In this document: positions 1 to 12,970 of the stretch, piece by piece
Numbering within the stretch: position 1 is the stretch's first letter
Layout of the letters: every line of letters begins with the position of its first letter
NCBI GenBank assembly: GCA_905331475.1
Contig: CAJNYU010002677.1
Span: 62,001 to 126,000 of the forward strand
Length of the DNA: 64,000 bases
Reading direction: 5' to 3'
Source of the DNA: Rotaria socialis
Lineage: Eukaryota > Rotifera > Eurotatoria > Philodinida > Philodinidae
Notes under the pieces: model-generated
Seen by the model: the letters and a program-made list of their open reading frames with translations, nothing else
The model's database searches: none
What the model was told of the DNA's origin: nothing
Translations under genes and position numbers: made by a program

Positions 1-59
1 ATCTCAACAATTATCCTTTATTGAGAATGATATTGATATACTTGAGCAATATTATTATT
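1..59 (+). CDS. possible exon end entering from the left edge (perhaps RUN-domain end of the Rubicon gene)
   Basis: The second frame is open from the window edge and reads QQLSFIENDIDILEQYYY, followed by a GTAAGA donor at 60. The amphipathic stretch could be the last helix of a RUN domain, which lies N-terminal to the Rubicon homology domain in this family. The donor leaves phase 1, but the first clear downstream exon (1998) starts in phase 0, so at least one unseen exon would lie between them. The link is an inference. Confidence 0.25.
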
Positions 60-160
60 GTAAGAAGTTCGGCTTAGATTTTTGTATTTTTTATTATTAT
101 TATTCTCTGCTGTATTTTAAGAGACATTAGTTTTTTAGGAGATGTTAAATGCATATACGA

Positions 161-502
161 CTAACGTCGACGGCCGATATAGGGTCGCCTATTTTTTAAA
201 AAATGATGTCTTCGATCAGGAACAAAATAAAAGTAATCGCCCTGACGATAGATAAGATAGCCCGTGCCACGTTCATTACGCTCTAGAAGAATATTTCTGT
301 TGTTGTTGTTGTTGTTGTTGTTGATAGTATTATCATTGGAAACTGCTCGATGTTGATTTCTATGAGGTTTGGTATTGAATAATAAGGATGCATTTGTAAT
401 TGATATCAATGTCCAGAAGATGAATAGAAAGAAAACTAGGAGTAGTAGGACACGGCCTGCCGACGTTGGATGATACGTCGTTGTAATGAAGAAGAAGAGC
501 AT
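161..502 (-). CDS. small hydrophobic-N-terminus, Asn-rich, Arg-rich-tail protein (uncertain)
   Basis: An uninterrupted 113-residue frame starts with ATG at 502. A signal-anchor-like hydrophobic stretch covers residues 16-38 (VLLLLVFFLFIFWTLISI). A poly-Asn run follows (the TGT microsatellite read backwards), then a basic, aromatic tail ending RRPYIGRRR. The layout resembles a small secreted or membrane peptide, but no family is recognised. Much of its length is low complexity, so it may be chance. If the edge exon belongs to the Rubicon gene, this frame lies antisense in an intron. Confidence 0.25.
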   Translation of the reverse strand: MLFFFITTTYHPTSAGRVLLLLVFFLFIFWTLISITNASLLFNTKPHRNQHRAVSNDNTINNNNNNNNRNILLERNERGTGYLIYRQGDYFYFVPDRRHHFLKNRRPYIGRRR

Positions 503-1279
503 TGATTTATGTTGAATACTCTTCTTCTTCGTATTCTTCTTCTTCTTCTTCTTCTTCTTCTTTTTCTATTGTATTTGTTATTACGCTTTCGTTGGTTGTC
601 ACTCGTATTTCTTTCTTTTTCTTTTTATTCTATGCAACAAAAATGAGAAACTGTAAGAAGACAGAGACAATAATAGAGCCAAAGTGTTGTACTCTCCTAA
701 TTTTCATGATAAAGAACAAACTTTTTGTTAGTTTGATTATTTATATTTAAAAGAATGACATATCATCTACTATTAAGTTGCGAAATGGAAAGATTCGAGT
801 GTAAGAAAAACAACTGAAGAGTTGCGGATGTTTAGCAGTCAACTGTGATACACAGAAATAGTATTTGCTATTTTTTCTCTTGCTTCTTCTTTCGAGTCAT
901 GCCAATAGAATGTTTACTGAGTATTCCTAATATTTATTTTTGTTATTGAATCTATACTCTAGTTTATTATATTTGTCAAAACAAAGCAAATTTTCAATCA
1001 ATTTAAATATGCATAAATCTACTTACGACGCGGGTGAAGAAGCCGATCAAAATACCATAAATATGGTTCTATTGAACATAAACTTGAAAATCTTAAATGT
1101 AACAAGAAAAGACAAGCCATGACTAAATAATGCAAAAAAAATTAGATCGCCATTCTTCCATGTTTTTCCCTTGAAGAAAAATTTATGTGAACAAAAATCT
1201 GACAGAATTTCTTTCTCTTGTTATTAGCTTGTCAAAAACTCTTTGGGGTAACGCGCAAGATGAAAGGGCTTTAATGATG

Positions 1280-1299
1280 ATGATGATGATCATCATCAT
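1280..1299. repeat. perfect 20-bp palindrome of ATG/CAT units
   Basis: ATGATGATGA is followed directly by its reverse complement, with the centre at 1289/1290. It sits in a longer imperfect ATG..CAT tract (1273-1310). It can form a loopless cruciform. Most likely a microsatellite that changes strand phase at its centre. Confidence 0.8.
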
Positions 1300-1694
1300 T
1301 ATCATCATGAAGACTTGATGATTTCAACGATTAAATAAAGAAAATCTAGACGAATGATACATGTATATGATCAATACAAAAACAAAACAAAAAAGGTCAT
1401 ACAATAAACTAATGGTGTCGAACACTGGATGTCAATACTAATCTAATCGACGAGATATTTTTGATTAGACCTAATGAAGTAATTATACAAAGAGGGAACT
1501 AGTGAGCTTGCTTTTTGATGTTATCTTAAACATTATTTTTATTCCTATGAAGGACACCGTATTATTTCAAATGACGCAAAAAAACAAGAAAAAAAAGAAC
1601 TTCATCAAATGAGTAAACATTAATCTTTCTCTTGACGTGCTTTTTGCTGAACAGCTTATATTACAGGCGTCAGTTTTTTCTTCTTTTCATGTTA

Positions 1695-1719
1695 CTCTCT
1701 CTCTCTCTCTCTCTCTCTC
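1695..1719. repeat. (CT)n microsatellite
   Basis: About 12 uninterrupted CT units. No gene relation is visible. Confidence 0.9.
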
Positions 1720-1997
1720 CCCTTTTCTGTCCAGTAGATTAATTATATTGCATTTTCTCAGGCAAATAAATAAATGACAAATGATTTTAACTAATAAAAA
1801 ACAATAATTGTTTCCTGTTCTTTGTAGGTAATGCTTTTTTGCGATCATTACCTTTCCATCAGGCATTTCTGACTTGTATCCATAGTATAGAGTCGAATAA
1901 TGTATCATTATTGGCTAATATTGACCCAAAATTGGTAAAACAACATGTCTATATATATATATATAAATACCTAAAAGTCTTATGGTTTCTATTTTAG

Positions 1998-4966
1998 TCT
2001 GTTGCTGAACCGGATCCGACGCCAACAGTAGCAAACACTGTTATATATAGATCATTTTCATCTACAAAAGTTGCTACACTAAATCAAAATGTGTCTAAAA
2101 GGATTTCATCTGTTGATGAAAGTCAAGAAATACGTCGTAAGAGAAAACAATTGTTTTTTCATTATTTCAAAAGAAAAATATAATAAAATTTCAATTAGGC
2201 TCCACTGTGAGACCATTTTCTATTCAGGAAAATAATTCACAGAATCCTTTTCGTTTTCCGTCAACAATTTCATCGAATGAATTCACATTAAGTCAAAGTG
2301 GCAATTTTTCGTATCCGGATGATTATGGATCTGGCTCGGATTCACGTACAGGCTCATTTTTATCAATTGATCGATCGCTACCAATAGGAAGCGATCATCG
2401 GGCAACATTTATCGACGAGGAAGAATATCAGATTTATGAATTAACACAACTTCCCACCACTAGTGATCTAACAAAAAGTAAATCGCTAAAATTAAAATGA
2501 TCGTCAAAAGAATTGCTTGCGAGATCTTGATTTTCGTTAGTTGTAATAGGAGACACTTGAAATTCTTTGCTACTGGAAATTGAATTTTTAATCCGAACGA
2601 ACGGCAATAATTAAGATTGTTTTTTTTTAGGTATACGATTACCCTACTCATCTTTGTTTTGGCCCAGAAAAGGGCAAACATTAGATAATTATATACGTGA
2701 ATGTGATTCGAAGACACGAACCGATGTTGAAAAGGTATAGGATTTTTTTTTCCATCAAAAATTGTAAGATGTTTAAATGATTTTTCTCTTTTTTTTTTCA
2801 AAGGAAAATGCTCATTTTTATTTTAGTGAAGCAATTATATCTGCTATTGAATATATTAAATTTAGTGAGCAATGCAAAAAATATTTCGATTCATTCGATC
2901 AAAGTGCTGACACATTAAATGATTTTCAATGGTCAGGTCAACAATTCAATGCAAAGTAAATTATTTTACTTTTAATATTCGAAATTGATTTATTTTTGTA
3001 GGGAAGATCCATCAGCGGAAGCAATAGGTATTCTAATAAAAAAACGACTTCGCTTAATTCGTATTGATTATTCATTTAGCATTGAGTATTATGGAAGCAT
3101 GGAAAAATCATAAGATACCAACAGCTCATGAGCTGTTTTGGATGATTCCTCATGAAGAAGAAATATCAGAAGAGGTACAGATAGGAAGACTGACTAGACG
3201 TGTTTTGTATAGCTTTTAGCTACAGGATGGAAAATATCAGATAGACTGTTTCCTCATGTGACAACTATATTATCAAGTTCGATCTATGGCGTGCGTCTTA
3301 AAATTGCTAGACAGTGGCGCCATCTGTTGACATTTTCATATAATAAAACGATAATTATTCATATTATTTTTTTTCAGTCATCTGCACTGGAAGATAGTAA
3401 AAAATTTGATAAAAGTGATGATTATGCTCCTATTGAAGGTAATCAACGAGTAAGCATTGTGTTTTTTTTTCATTTATCAAAAGGAGTCTGATTTTCATTC
3501 AAGATTTTACGACGTGGTAATAGTCATTGGGCGCCACCACGTGAACAATTGATCTTTCATATTCATCAATCTGTCAAGTAAGTAAACTTTAAAAAAACAA
3601 CAGAAAAGCGTTCGCAAGTATTTCGAAAGAAAATCTAAGTTCGATATTATTATCTGTTCTCCCCGCGACTAATGATAACTTGATGACGATTGTGAAACAA
3701 GCGCAATGCAAACGTTTACAGTTTATTGATTTCTAGATCATTATCAATGATACCCATTGAAACGATTTTCTTTTTGTTTATTACGGCGTAAATTTTTTTT
3801 CGATTAAATAATGGATTTGTTTTCATATTTATCTAGTCGTGATAGTCAATTAGAAAAGCAAAGTTATTTATGTGCTGGTTGTGGGCGTTTTGCTGAAAAA
3901 GGTTACGCCCACCGATTTCGACATTGCGAATATACTGGTAAAAACAAAATTTTCTTAAAAATTTTACGAATAAAGATTGCTCTTTGGATTCAGGCAAATA
4001 TTTTTGTCGTGGTTGTCATTGCGACAAAAAAATCTATCTACCATCATATATAATACATAAATGGGATTTTTCAAATAAACATAGTGTATCGAATTTTGCT
4101 TTCGATTATCTGAATCGAATATATACAGAAGCCATATTTAACATTCATGATCTTAATCCAAAATTATATGAAAAAAGTAATAAATTAAAAGTAATGAATG
4201 AACTTCGTTGGACACTTTTTTTTCTCCGTCGTTACATATTAACTTGTCGGTTTGCTAAAGAAAAAGGGTATGAAACTATTGTTAAGTTTTCTCCTGCATG
4301 GTTATGAATAAACATATGTTCTAGATGTCAGAAAACTTTAGAATCAATGCCACCCTATATCCATGAACAACCGCATTTGTATTCACTAGAAGATTTAGTG
4401 AAAGTAAATAATATTAATTAATTAAATTTCGTATTGTTCTTTTTTATTTCTAGACAAAACTAGGTGATTTACATAATGAACTGGAGCCGATTGTCACAAG
4501 TTTGAAAGAACATGTTTTAACATGTGATCTATGCTATGCTAAAGGTTTCATATGTGAAATATGTAAAAATGAGAAAAATATTGTTTTTGCATTTAATATT
4601 AAAACAACGAGCACTTGTTCGGGTGAGCATTTCTCATGTCTAACTTATTTAACAGGATAAAGAAATCGTATTTCAGTATGTCAATCGTGCTTTCATATTC
4701 GATGTTTTGAAAAAAACAAATACAATTGTCCAAAATGTGAACGAAATAAACAGAGAAAGTAAGTTGAAAATGAAGTATGAGCTAACGAGAATACAGAATC
4801 TACGTCATAGAGAATTCATTATATAGTTTTAAATATAAAGTCTACGGTCGAAAACGATCCATTGAATTTTCTTAGATCATCCCTGGACAAATTGACATCT
4901 AATCTAATTTTTTTCTTCTCTCTCTTTAATTTTAGTAGTCTGACTCCATCGAATGCCAATGCTTGA
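1998..4966 (+). CDS. RUBCN: Rubicon-family protein, C-terminal part with Rubicon homology domain
   Basis: Fourteen exons can be joined with all phases matching: 1998-2136, 2199-2477, 2631-2734, 2804-2955, 3002-3027, 3080-3174, 3378-3449, 3504-3577, 3837-3937, 3994-4267, 4325-4403, 4454-4622, 4677-4758, 4936-4966. They give 558 residues. The C-terminus is a Rubicon homology (RH) domain: CAGCG, HRFRHCEYTGKYFCRGCH, HKWDFSNKHSVSNF, LTCDLCYAKGFICEIC, CQSCFHIRCF and CPKCER, which are the zinc-binding Cys/His clusters. Before it come a Ser-rich segment and a KENAHFYFSEAIISAIE block, also seen in Rubicon. Known relatives bind Rab7 and Beclin/Vps34 complexes and restrain autophagosome maturation. The N-terminal RUN domain is not seen, so the start lies upstream. 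The last exon is optional: an unspliced TAA follows at 4759. A small exon near 3215-3290 was considered, but its phase fails. Confidence 0.9.
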
Positions 4967-6327
4967 CAAAATCCAAATCAACTTCAGTCTTTCATTAACT
5001 TGTTTTTTCCACGCTAATTTTCTATTTAAGCACATGTCAGTCCAGGTATTTTTTTATTGATTATAGTTTGACATTTCACTTCTCTGGAAATCAATAATAA
5101 GATCTACTTAATAATGATAAACATATAACCTTGATTACTTAACTACCTTTCTAATATTTGTATAAAGAATCTAACATATATATATACACATATTTATGTA
5201 TCTACAAACGAATGCGGGTGACAGCATTAATTGATCGTTGCTCGCTGACGAGCGTCGAGAGAAGCAATTTACAACAACCGCGATAGCGAGAGAAAAAGAA
5301 AACAACAAACGGTACCATTACGATATGTATTCTCAAGAAAATGAATGTCATAATCATTGTACTGTGACGTTTGATAGGAACTAACCAAAGAAAGAAAAAT
5401 CGAAAGATTTATTAATTATATCCATCGATGTTTATGCTTGTGCTCGTTTTTTATGCAGCAAATGCTCCGTTCTAATCGGATTCAAATATGAATATAAGTT
5501 GTTACGCAGATGTTAGACGTCTTAGTTGTGTATTTCTGTGACCACGTAATGGTCATATAACGAGTCATAATCAGCAAGAAGCGTCATTTGGTTCCACAAC
5601 AGTTGTTTGTTTGGCATATCGACAGCCAAGAAAAAAAAATTCTTTACCGTCTCAATAGAATATATTGTCAGTTGGGACAAACAGATAAAAAAAAGCCTTC
5701 AATCTATCAACGGAAAGAGGTTGATGATGATCAAACAGAGGATCATTTTTTCTTGGCACATATACAACTCGATAGTACAACATCGACGACGAAGTAAGAA
5801 GTGTTAAAATAAAAATAATTAGTGGAAGTTTCCCCTCTTTTGTTTTTGTTGAATTTATCAAAACCGATAAACTGCGGTTCGGTCTTTTCTTTTGCTCGTT
5901 GTTTATTATCGATAATGGTCTTCATCTCGCTTATTTCCTGTATATAATTATAGGAGCATATAGTTACTTCTTCTGTAGTATATCTTCGAAAAACAATCTT
6001 CTTAAGCAATATCTTTTAGATACTGGTCATAAATTGCGCTTGACTGCTATCTTCGTTCTCATTGTGTACATTATGAGTGCTATTTTCTTTCTTGTTTCCA
6101 TACGAATAAGACAATGCGTTGCATTTGTATGAATGGTAAAAGTAAATGAGACAAAAAAAGAGTCATATTGATTGTATATCTAGCATATATATATATATAT
6201 ATATATATACACACTATCCAGTCGATTTATATGAATACTTTTTCCGTAAAAATGCGTATCAATCATAATAGGGACGAAATAACCAGATGAGTCGACTGTT
6301 TGATTACTTGGTGTTTAATTTACTATA
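4967..6327. other. intergenic region
   Basis: AT-rich sequence with an (AT)n run at 6185-6209. It presumably holds the 3' end of the Rubicon transcript and the promoter of the potassium channel gene. No conserved reading frame was recognised. Short frames at 5588-5861 and 5899-6132 are low-complexity and overlap on both strands. Confidence 0.5.
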
Positions 6328-9300
6328 ATGAACAATAAATTAGTACGTCAATCATCTCAAATTATTTATATCAAAAACCTTTCTCGTGATGCCACACATG
6401 TACGAGCATATTCATTGCCTGTATCGTTTAATACTAGAAAAACTATCAGGTAACTGCGCTTTTTTTCTCGTCATCTTCTACATATATAAATAAATATATA
6501 TTTTTTTCGATTAATTTCAACATAAGCGAATTATCACTAAGAATTTTTCCTAAATGATCCACAGGGTATTCGGACATAGTCTTTTTCTCGTTTCTTGTTG
6601 TTATAATCGAAAAAAATGGATCATCTATCAGTCAGTTATCTCGTTTTGACATGAACATGATGGAAACGACAGCGTCATCATCATCATCCTCATCCCGTCG
6701 TGTAATTATCGTTCGACAGATGAGTTTTAAAGTACAGTCAACGATAAGTACGTTGAACTGTGAAAAAGTGCCTAAGCACGGATCAAATATAGTCACATCT
6801 ATTTCAACATCAAACAAAAACAGGAAATCATTTTTCAAGTAGGTTCTTATTTCTATAAATAGAAAATCGTTTAGTATTTATTTTCTATGATAATATTAAT
6901 GGAAAAAGTCGATGCATATGTTCCTGATTATTATTATTTAATGCGAACTCGTTTTCACTGCATGATACCGGATTAATTACATAGGCGAAGAAGAAGCTAG
7001 ATAAAATGTTAGATTTATGAATACGCATTTAGCAATGAATATGTCAATCGTAGCATAATTAATACTATTAAATAAAAACAAGGATCAATAGAGAGGACTC
7101 TTCGACAGACGCTTTACTTTTATGCATCATAGTGTATTAGTACTAGTCACTATAAGAGCAGATGCTGATGATTTTCCGGTGAAATAACACATAACAATGG
7201 GGTGACGAATAGCTTGATAACATAATTCTTTCTTTTCTCTCCTAGCATTTATTCGATGACGTTAGCAGTCAGGCACGCACACGCATACAACTGAATGCCG
7301 ATCAAACAAGGAGTAACAGCAGTGTTGTCTAGTGCCATTTCTTTTTCTGCCTTGCACTGGTGATGTACTCTATTCTGTATTGATTGGAATAGAAGACACC
7401 GGCCTGCTTCTTTTCTCTTCTTCTTTATATGTACGTGCGTGTGTATATATGCAGTCTATGCTGTTGGTTCGATTGTATCCATCTGCATACTGATCCGATT
7501 TTTCTGGAGGGAACGAATCATCCAAAACTGTTTTTCGATCAGAACTAGACAAGAATAATGCGTCCTGGTCAAGTTGTTGTTCTACCTCGAGGCGCGGCTC
7601 TAGCTTTGGCACGATCAAAGTATAGGAAAACAAAATCGAGCACTTTTTCTAATCGATATCCATAATCTAAACTTGATTTTATCTCATTTTACAGTAGTAT
7701 GCGCCGTCGACAAGCTAAAGATCCGACATCTACTCGCGATAAACGATTGTGTACGAAAGAAAATTGTTTAACATGCTGCAAGAAATTCACCGCATTTATG
7801 TTTTCACGTGTTGGCTTATTTCTTGTGATGATTGGTTATGTTGCGCTGGGTGGCTTATTATTTCAGGCGTTGGAAGCTGGAAATGAACATGATATGCGTC
7901 GTATTATGCATGATGAACTGACTATAACACTTGAAAAATTATGGAAAGGCATTTTAGACGCTAATCCACTTCCGGACAAAGAAAAACGACGAAATTTTAG
8001 TATTTATGCAACAAATGAACTTCAGTATGACACTTTTGTTTGAAAGAGGAAAAAGGAAAGGCTCAATTTTTGCTCCTTTACCGTTTTAGACTATTTGAAA
8101 ATACAGTTACTCGACAAGTAGAAAAAGGTTTTGATGGACGAACAACAAATTCCGAACATGATTGGAATTTTTTTGGTGCTGTTCTGTATGCTGTTACACT
8201 TATCTCAACTATTGGTAAGGAGGAGCGAGTCCGCTTCTTTTTTTTTTTTGGTGACGATTATTCTTTCATAGGTTACGGCCATATCACGACAAAAACGACG
8301 CAAGGCAAAATAGCGACTGTTCTTTATAGTGCATTTGGCGTACCTTTGATGATGCTTTTCGTAGCAAACATTGGTTCAACAATGGCAAAGCTATTTGCAT
8401 TTGTATTCAGTCGTATAACAATGGTATTTTGTTGTCGAATGACTAATAAAAAAAAACGAGCACTAGCATTGAAAAATCGACAAAAATTAATGGGAAAAAA
8501 TAATCATTCTGCCATTGCGATCGATGAAAAATTGCCAATATCAGCAATAAACGCAAAATCAAATTTAAAACAAATCAAAGATGACAACGTCAAACAAATG
8601 AATTCTTCAATGACGGAATCATTGCCGAATTTCACAACAGATAATAATTATTCAAATGAATTACGACAATTACCAGCCGATATGCGTTTAAATATTCTTA
8701 CAGGAATGCCGAATAAAAGTAAAACGAATTCGTTAACATCATCAACAAATTCTATTGGAGAAAAATCCAAAGATGCAATTTTTCGCATCAATGAACTCAT
8801 ACGACAAAATTCTGTTCAAGATATAGAAGATACAAATGTTGACGATGTACCTGAACGGCGACGATCGATTGACGTTAATCCTATTCAATATTATATTAAT
8901 GAAACAAACAAATTAACAAGCAATCTTGATGATCCGGCTCACGATCAATCAATCGTATCTATAGAACAAGACGAAAAAAATATGAAACAAGTAAAAATTT
9001 AATTTTCTTCAAATAAGATGATTCACACTAGTACATTGACGATAACGGAATCATGTGCTAGAAATATTTCTCAAGGGCAAATATATGACATTTTCTATGT
9101 TTATTTACAGGTTGCCACAGTAGAAGATGTGGTCAATGAAGAAAACACTAAAGAGTCAAAAAAGAAATCGAAAAAAAATTTAAAACGTTCAAAATCTGAA
9201 TCAACACACGATCGAAATTCAACAAAAAAAGCTATTAATAATGTATCATCCACTGATGAGAATACACCATCAACTACAACAACAACAACAACAACAACAG

Positions 9301-9956
9301 CAGCAGCAGCAAAACCTTCGCGTCGTCGTTTTTTCTCACGTAAAAATAATAAATTAAAAAAACAAGTATCTACCGAAGATGATACTAATCAAAATTCATT
9401 AAATCAACAGACCAATGAAAAACTATCACACAGATCAAAAAGTCTTAAAGAACCACATTCTACTCGATCATCGCCACCACCACCGGATTATGAACAATCG
9501 ACCATCAACGACATAACTCCAATACCAACAACTATAAAATGGAAAGGTGAACATGAATTTTATCCAATGAATACAGCATTAGATTTAGCAAATGGCGACT
9601 TTAACGATGAAGATTACGATGAGGATGATGACGACGATGAAGAAAGTGTTCCTTTACTTGTTACTGTTTTTGTCATTCCGCTTTATTTAACACTTGGAGC
9701 AATTCTTTTCAGTATTTGGGAACGATGGAGTTTTCTTAATGCATTTTATTTTTGCTTTATTACATTGACAACAATTGGCTTTGGTGATTTCGTACCGGGA
9801 TCATCATTAAAAGTTGAAGCTGAAAAAGAAAAACTTATATCTGCAGCTGTATATATTTTATTTGGTCTCGTACTTATTGCGATGTGTGTTAATTTAATGA
9901 AAGAACAATTAAGTCAAAAAGTCAAACGAGTCGCTAGCAAATTGGGCAGTTTCTGA
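6328..9956 (+). CDS. two-pore-domain (K2P) potassium channel with very long M2-M3 loop
   Basis: Six exons join in phase: 6328-6449, 6632-6838, 7695-8024, 8090-8214, 8272-8990, 9111-9956 (782 residues). The channel core is certain. M1 is FSRVGLFLVMIGYVALGGLL. Pore 1 has the filter TIGYG, split by the intron at 8215. M2 follows (LYSAFGVPLMMLFVANIG). M3 is LLVTVFVIPLYLTLGAILF, pore 2 has TIGFGD, then M4. K2P subunits dimerise to form background K+ channels in the plasma membrane. Unusually, about 375 residues separate M2 and M3, rich in Ser, Lys and Asn, with Thr9-Ala4, a KSxSE-type basic/Ser region and an acidic run (EDYDEDDDDDEE) just before M3. The first two exons are inferred only from splice phase; a minimal start is the ATG at 7699. 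AATAAA lies at 10034. Confidence 0.92.
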
Positions 9957-10810
9957 ATTATAGGAACATTTTTCATAAATATGTGCGCGTCTGATTGTTT
10001 TCCTCTTCTTTTTTTTTGTCTCTGTACCTTTCTAATAAATAAAGAACGACAGAAACGATATGATCAATTATATACATTGTATATATACAAGTTCGTTCCA
10101 AACAACAAGAATTATCGAATCATAATAGAGTGAGGGTGCAGGTCACATTTCTTCACATTTACATCCTTATGTTTAGGTTATTAGAATTAAAAAAAAACTC
10201 TGTACATCGCATAATGAAAATGACTCTACTTGATGAACAACTATTGAATGAAATATACGAGAGAAGAAAAAAGCACGAAAGTATTTGGGTTCATAGCGAA
10301 GTAGAGCATGCCGATCACAGCGAATGGTAGAATATTTTCTATATCATTCAAATGATTTCGACACCAACATCGTAGGCAACCGTATTGGTGCGAAGTAGTT
10401 AGCAACATTGTTTTTTTGACAAATTCTTAAATTGAATTAATAAATTTGATACACTCCTTATGCGTAATTTTGTTAGAGACAATAGATAAGTGGTCTTTCT
10501 TTGATTTGCGAGCAACCATGAGGAGAACAGTTCACATCTGAAAAAAGAGGAAACTGAAACATCAATTCAAGTAAGTGGCGCAAATTGTTACAGGAAGTCA
10601 ACTGCTGGCCAGAGTACTAGAGCAATAATCAGATGTTCCAATGAAGTACTCGTCTCTGTACTCTTTAGTGCCATTGCTAGGTCGTTGATGTCAACATTTC
10701 ATCACGAGTAGTTCTCTTGAATTTTGTCTCTTGTCGTAATAAATTATTTTACCCGTTTATCTATCGCTACAGCTCAGGCAGTTTTCCTTTGTTATTTTAT
10801 ATAAATCTCT

Positions 10811-10877
10811 GAAGGTGTGGGTGTAGATGTTCATGATATTGAAGGGCAGATATACCCAAAATCACACCCACACCCTA
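10811..10877. repeat. telomere-like GTGTGGG hairpin (copy 1)
   Basis: The left arm GGTGTGGGTGT (from 10814) faces its inverse ACACCCACACCC (10864-10875) across about 40 bases. Part of a dispersed family described in the findings. Confidence 0.7.
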
Positions 10878-11002
10878 GTTTAGTGCAGTAGTAGGAAGGA
10901 GCTTTGAAAGGTTCTTGAAAACCATCACGGTCACGGCGGGGTAGCAGATTCGCAACCAAGATGGTCATTTCTGATAGATGATGTTTTATATTCAGTTGGA
11001 AG

Positions 11003-11363
11003 CAGTGTTCCCAATGGAAATATAAAGCAAAATGTGCTGTACATTCTGTATTATATGAGCAAAATGTGCGTGTACACTTCGTTTTCGTCGGCAAAATGTA
11101 TTTAAGTATACGAAAACCTAACTTTCACAATCGAAAAACCTAAATAAATTGTTAGTCATTTTTCTCTATTCAGTCCATCATAGAATCGAACCAAGGAGAT
11201 CGCACTTCACCATCATTTAAGCATCATACGTGATTTAATATTACGTGTAGCTTTTAAGGTTCAGGAATCAAAGTGTAAAATGTTTTAGCAAAGTGTACAT
11301 CAAAAGTAGCAGATGTTCTGTACATTTTGCTTCTGCTGTGTACACTTGCTATTGGAAACACTG
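11003..11363. mobile_element. MITE-like element with CAGTGTTYCCAATRG termini
   Basis: The left end CAGTGTTCCCAATGG and the inverted right end (CAGTGTTTCCAATAG) match at 13 of 15 positions, 361 bp apart. Inside, the motif CAAAATGT..TGTACA recurs in both orientations near each end. The CAGTGTT start and subterminal repeats fit hAT-type elements. A clean 8-bp target duplication is not visible; the flanks share only GGAAG. There is no coding capacity. Confidence 0.5.
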
Positions 11364-12479
11364 CAGGAAGAATTAAATCATTATATTTGATTCTTATACT
11401 TGCACATCTAGAAATATTGGTGAAATTTTAAAAGATTTTGTGTATGTGTTGATAGGGAGAAAACGGAACTCTGTATTTCTGAAATACCAAAGCACTAGGA
11501 AGTGTAGTTAGTTCATGAAAACTGATATTTCGATGCTCCTCCTTTCTCTGATTTTCTCCGTTTTGCTACTTTTTTTTGTTTCAAAACTAACCAGTTACAG
11601 CATCGAACTGAATTACATTTCATGAAGTGTCAGTGTGTCATACAGTTGCCTTTCTTCGTACTGCTCTTCTGTTTATGTTATATTCTACGCAATAAATGAA
11701 AAACACTTGACGTCTACATTGTAGACTCTACAATCGTAATTCAGATTAACTTTACTGCTTTGTGACAATCTTTTCATGTTATTTCAATGAATTCTAAAAC
11801 AGGATACTTGTTGTGCATTCTAACGAACTTACTCTATTTTGTTACGACAAGACCAGCAGATTTATAGAATAAGACATTATTGTTGATATGACGAAATTGT
11901 AGCTTCTAAACAAATAATTAATATGGCATGAAACTGATGATACTCAAAAATAATGGATGCAAACAATAGATTGAATCTTGCTCATTACCTGCATTTTAGC
12001 TCTGTCAAGAGCTATTTACATATCTGTTTTGCAAAAAGAAAAACGCGTTTTCTATATATCTATATAGACCAAGGGTCAACATATTTTTGTTAATCGTTTA
12101 ACTTAGGTGAGCTTGACAATTCAAAACTTCAGAATCAGCAAGAAAATGCGATTTTTGTTGATATAATAGAAACATAGTTGTACTGTTAAATCAATATTTT
12201 ATTGATTTTTGAATAAAATTTTGTCCTCATCGGCACCTGGTTTCGTTATGCTCAAGCATGCTAATACATTCAGAATGTTAAAATCTCTGTTTTAGAACAA
12301 AAACAATGTTATTCTCCTAAAAGTTTTCTTGGCTCTCTGGTTCCTCAAATGGTCGACCACGTATCATTTCAGATGATCAACTAAATACAAAATAAGATTT
12401 TTTGTTATCAATGGAAATTTCTTTTATTTGCTATGGACCGATAAAAACATATACATAAATATTCAACTGAAATTTACAT

Positions 12480-12530
12480 CTTGAGAGGTGTGAGTGTGAG
12501 CATCTAATAAGTAATACATTCACACCCTGT
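12480..12530. repeat. degenerate GTGTG hairpin
   Basis: CTTGAGAGGTGTGAGTGTGAG is followed 20 bases later by ATTCACACCCTG. It starts with the same CTTGAG as the better copies at 22370 and 23537, so it is probably a decayed member of that family. Confidence 0.5.
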
Positions 12531-12970
12531 TTCAGTAAGCTAGTGTTCCTGAACCGTTCTAAACGCCTCTCAACCAGGAATAAACCTTCCTTCGACGGAT
12601 TCGCATCTGTAGTTTATGACTTTACACTTTTATCCGTCCGAAATAGGTTACTTTCTCGGCGATTTTGTAACAAAAATAACGAACTAACATAAAAGGCAGA
12701 ATGCTGGATGTCACTCAAGTTTTTTTTGGCGATTGTATGTTTTTGCTGGAGTAGAAGGAGGAAAAAGTGAACAGAAAAGAGAACATGCACAAAATAGATT
12801 GGTATCATCCACCTTGACAACGGTAAAAAGAAAGAAAAAAACGGTGAAAAATATTATTTTTGACGTATAGTGAAGTGATCTTAGATGAAGCAGAATAAAA
12901 CAGACTTTTTTCGTGCTCTTGCGTTCATTTTCATTTTGAAACACTGATTTCGAAAAAAAAGGCATCTTAC

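Larger units (their letters stand above)
60..1997. other. non-coding stretch, probably intron or 5' region of the Rubicon gene
   Basis: AT-rich sequence with microsatellites: (TGT)n near 298-323, (TTC)n near 520-560 and (CT)n near 1695-1719. I could not place a supported plus-strand exon here. A short plus-strand peptide around 1010-1120 has no splice or homology support. One minus-strand small reading frame is listed separately. Confidence 0.5.

Noticed and set aside
3205-3300. Extra exon in the Rubicon gene (TGWKISDRLFPHVTTIL)
   Set aside because: Coding-like, but neither neighbouring splice site gives the needed phase, and skipping it keeps the frame.
11150-11230. Possible minus-strand tRNA around TCGAACC at 11179
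   Set aside because: Only the B-box-like GGTTCGA is present; no acceptor or D-arm pairing was found.
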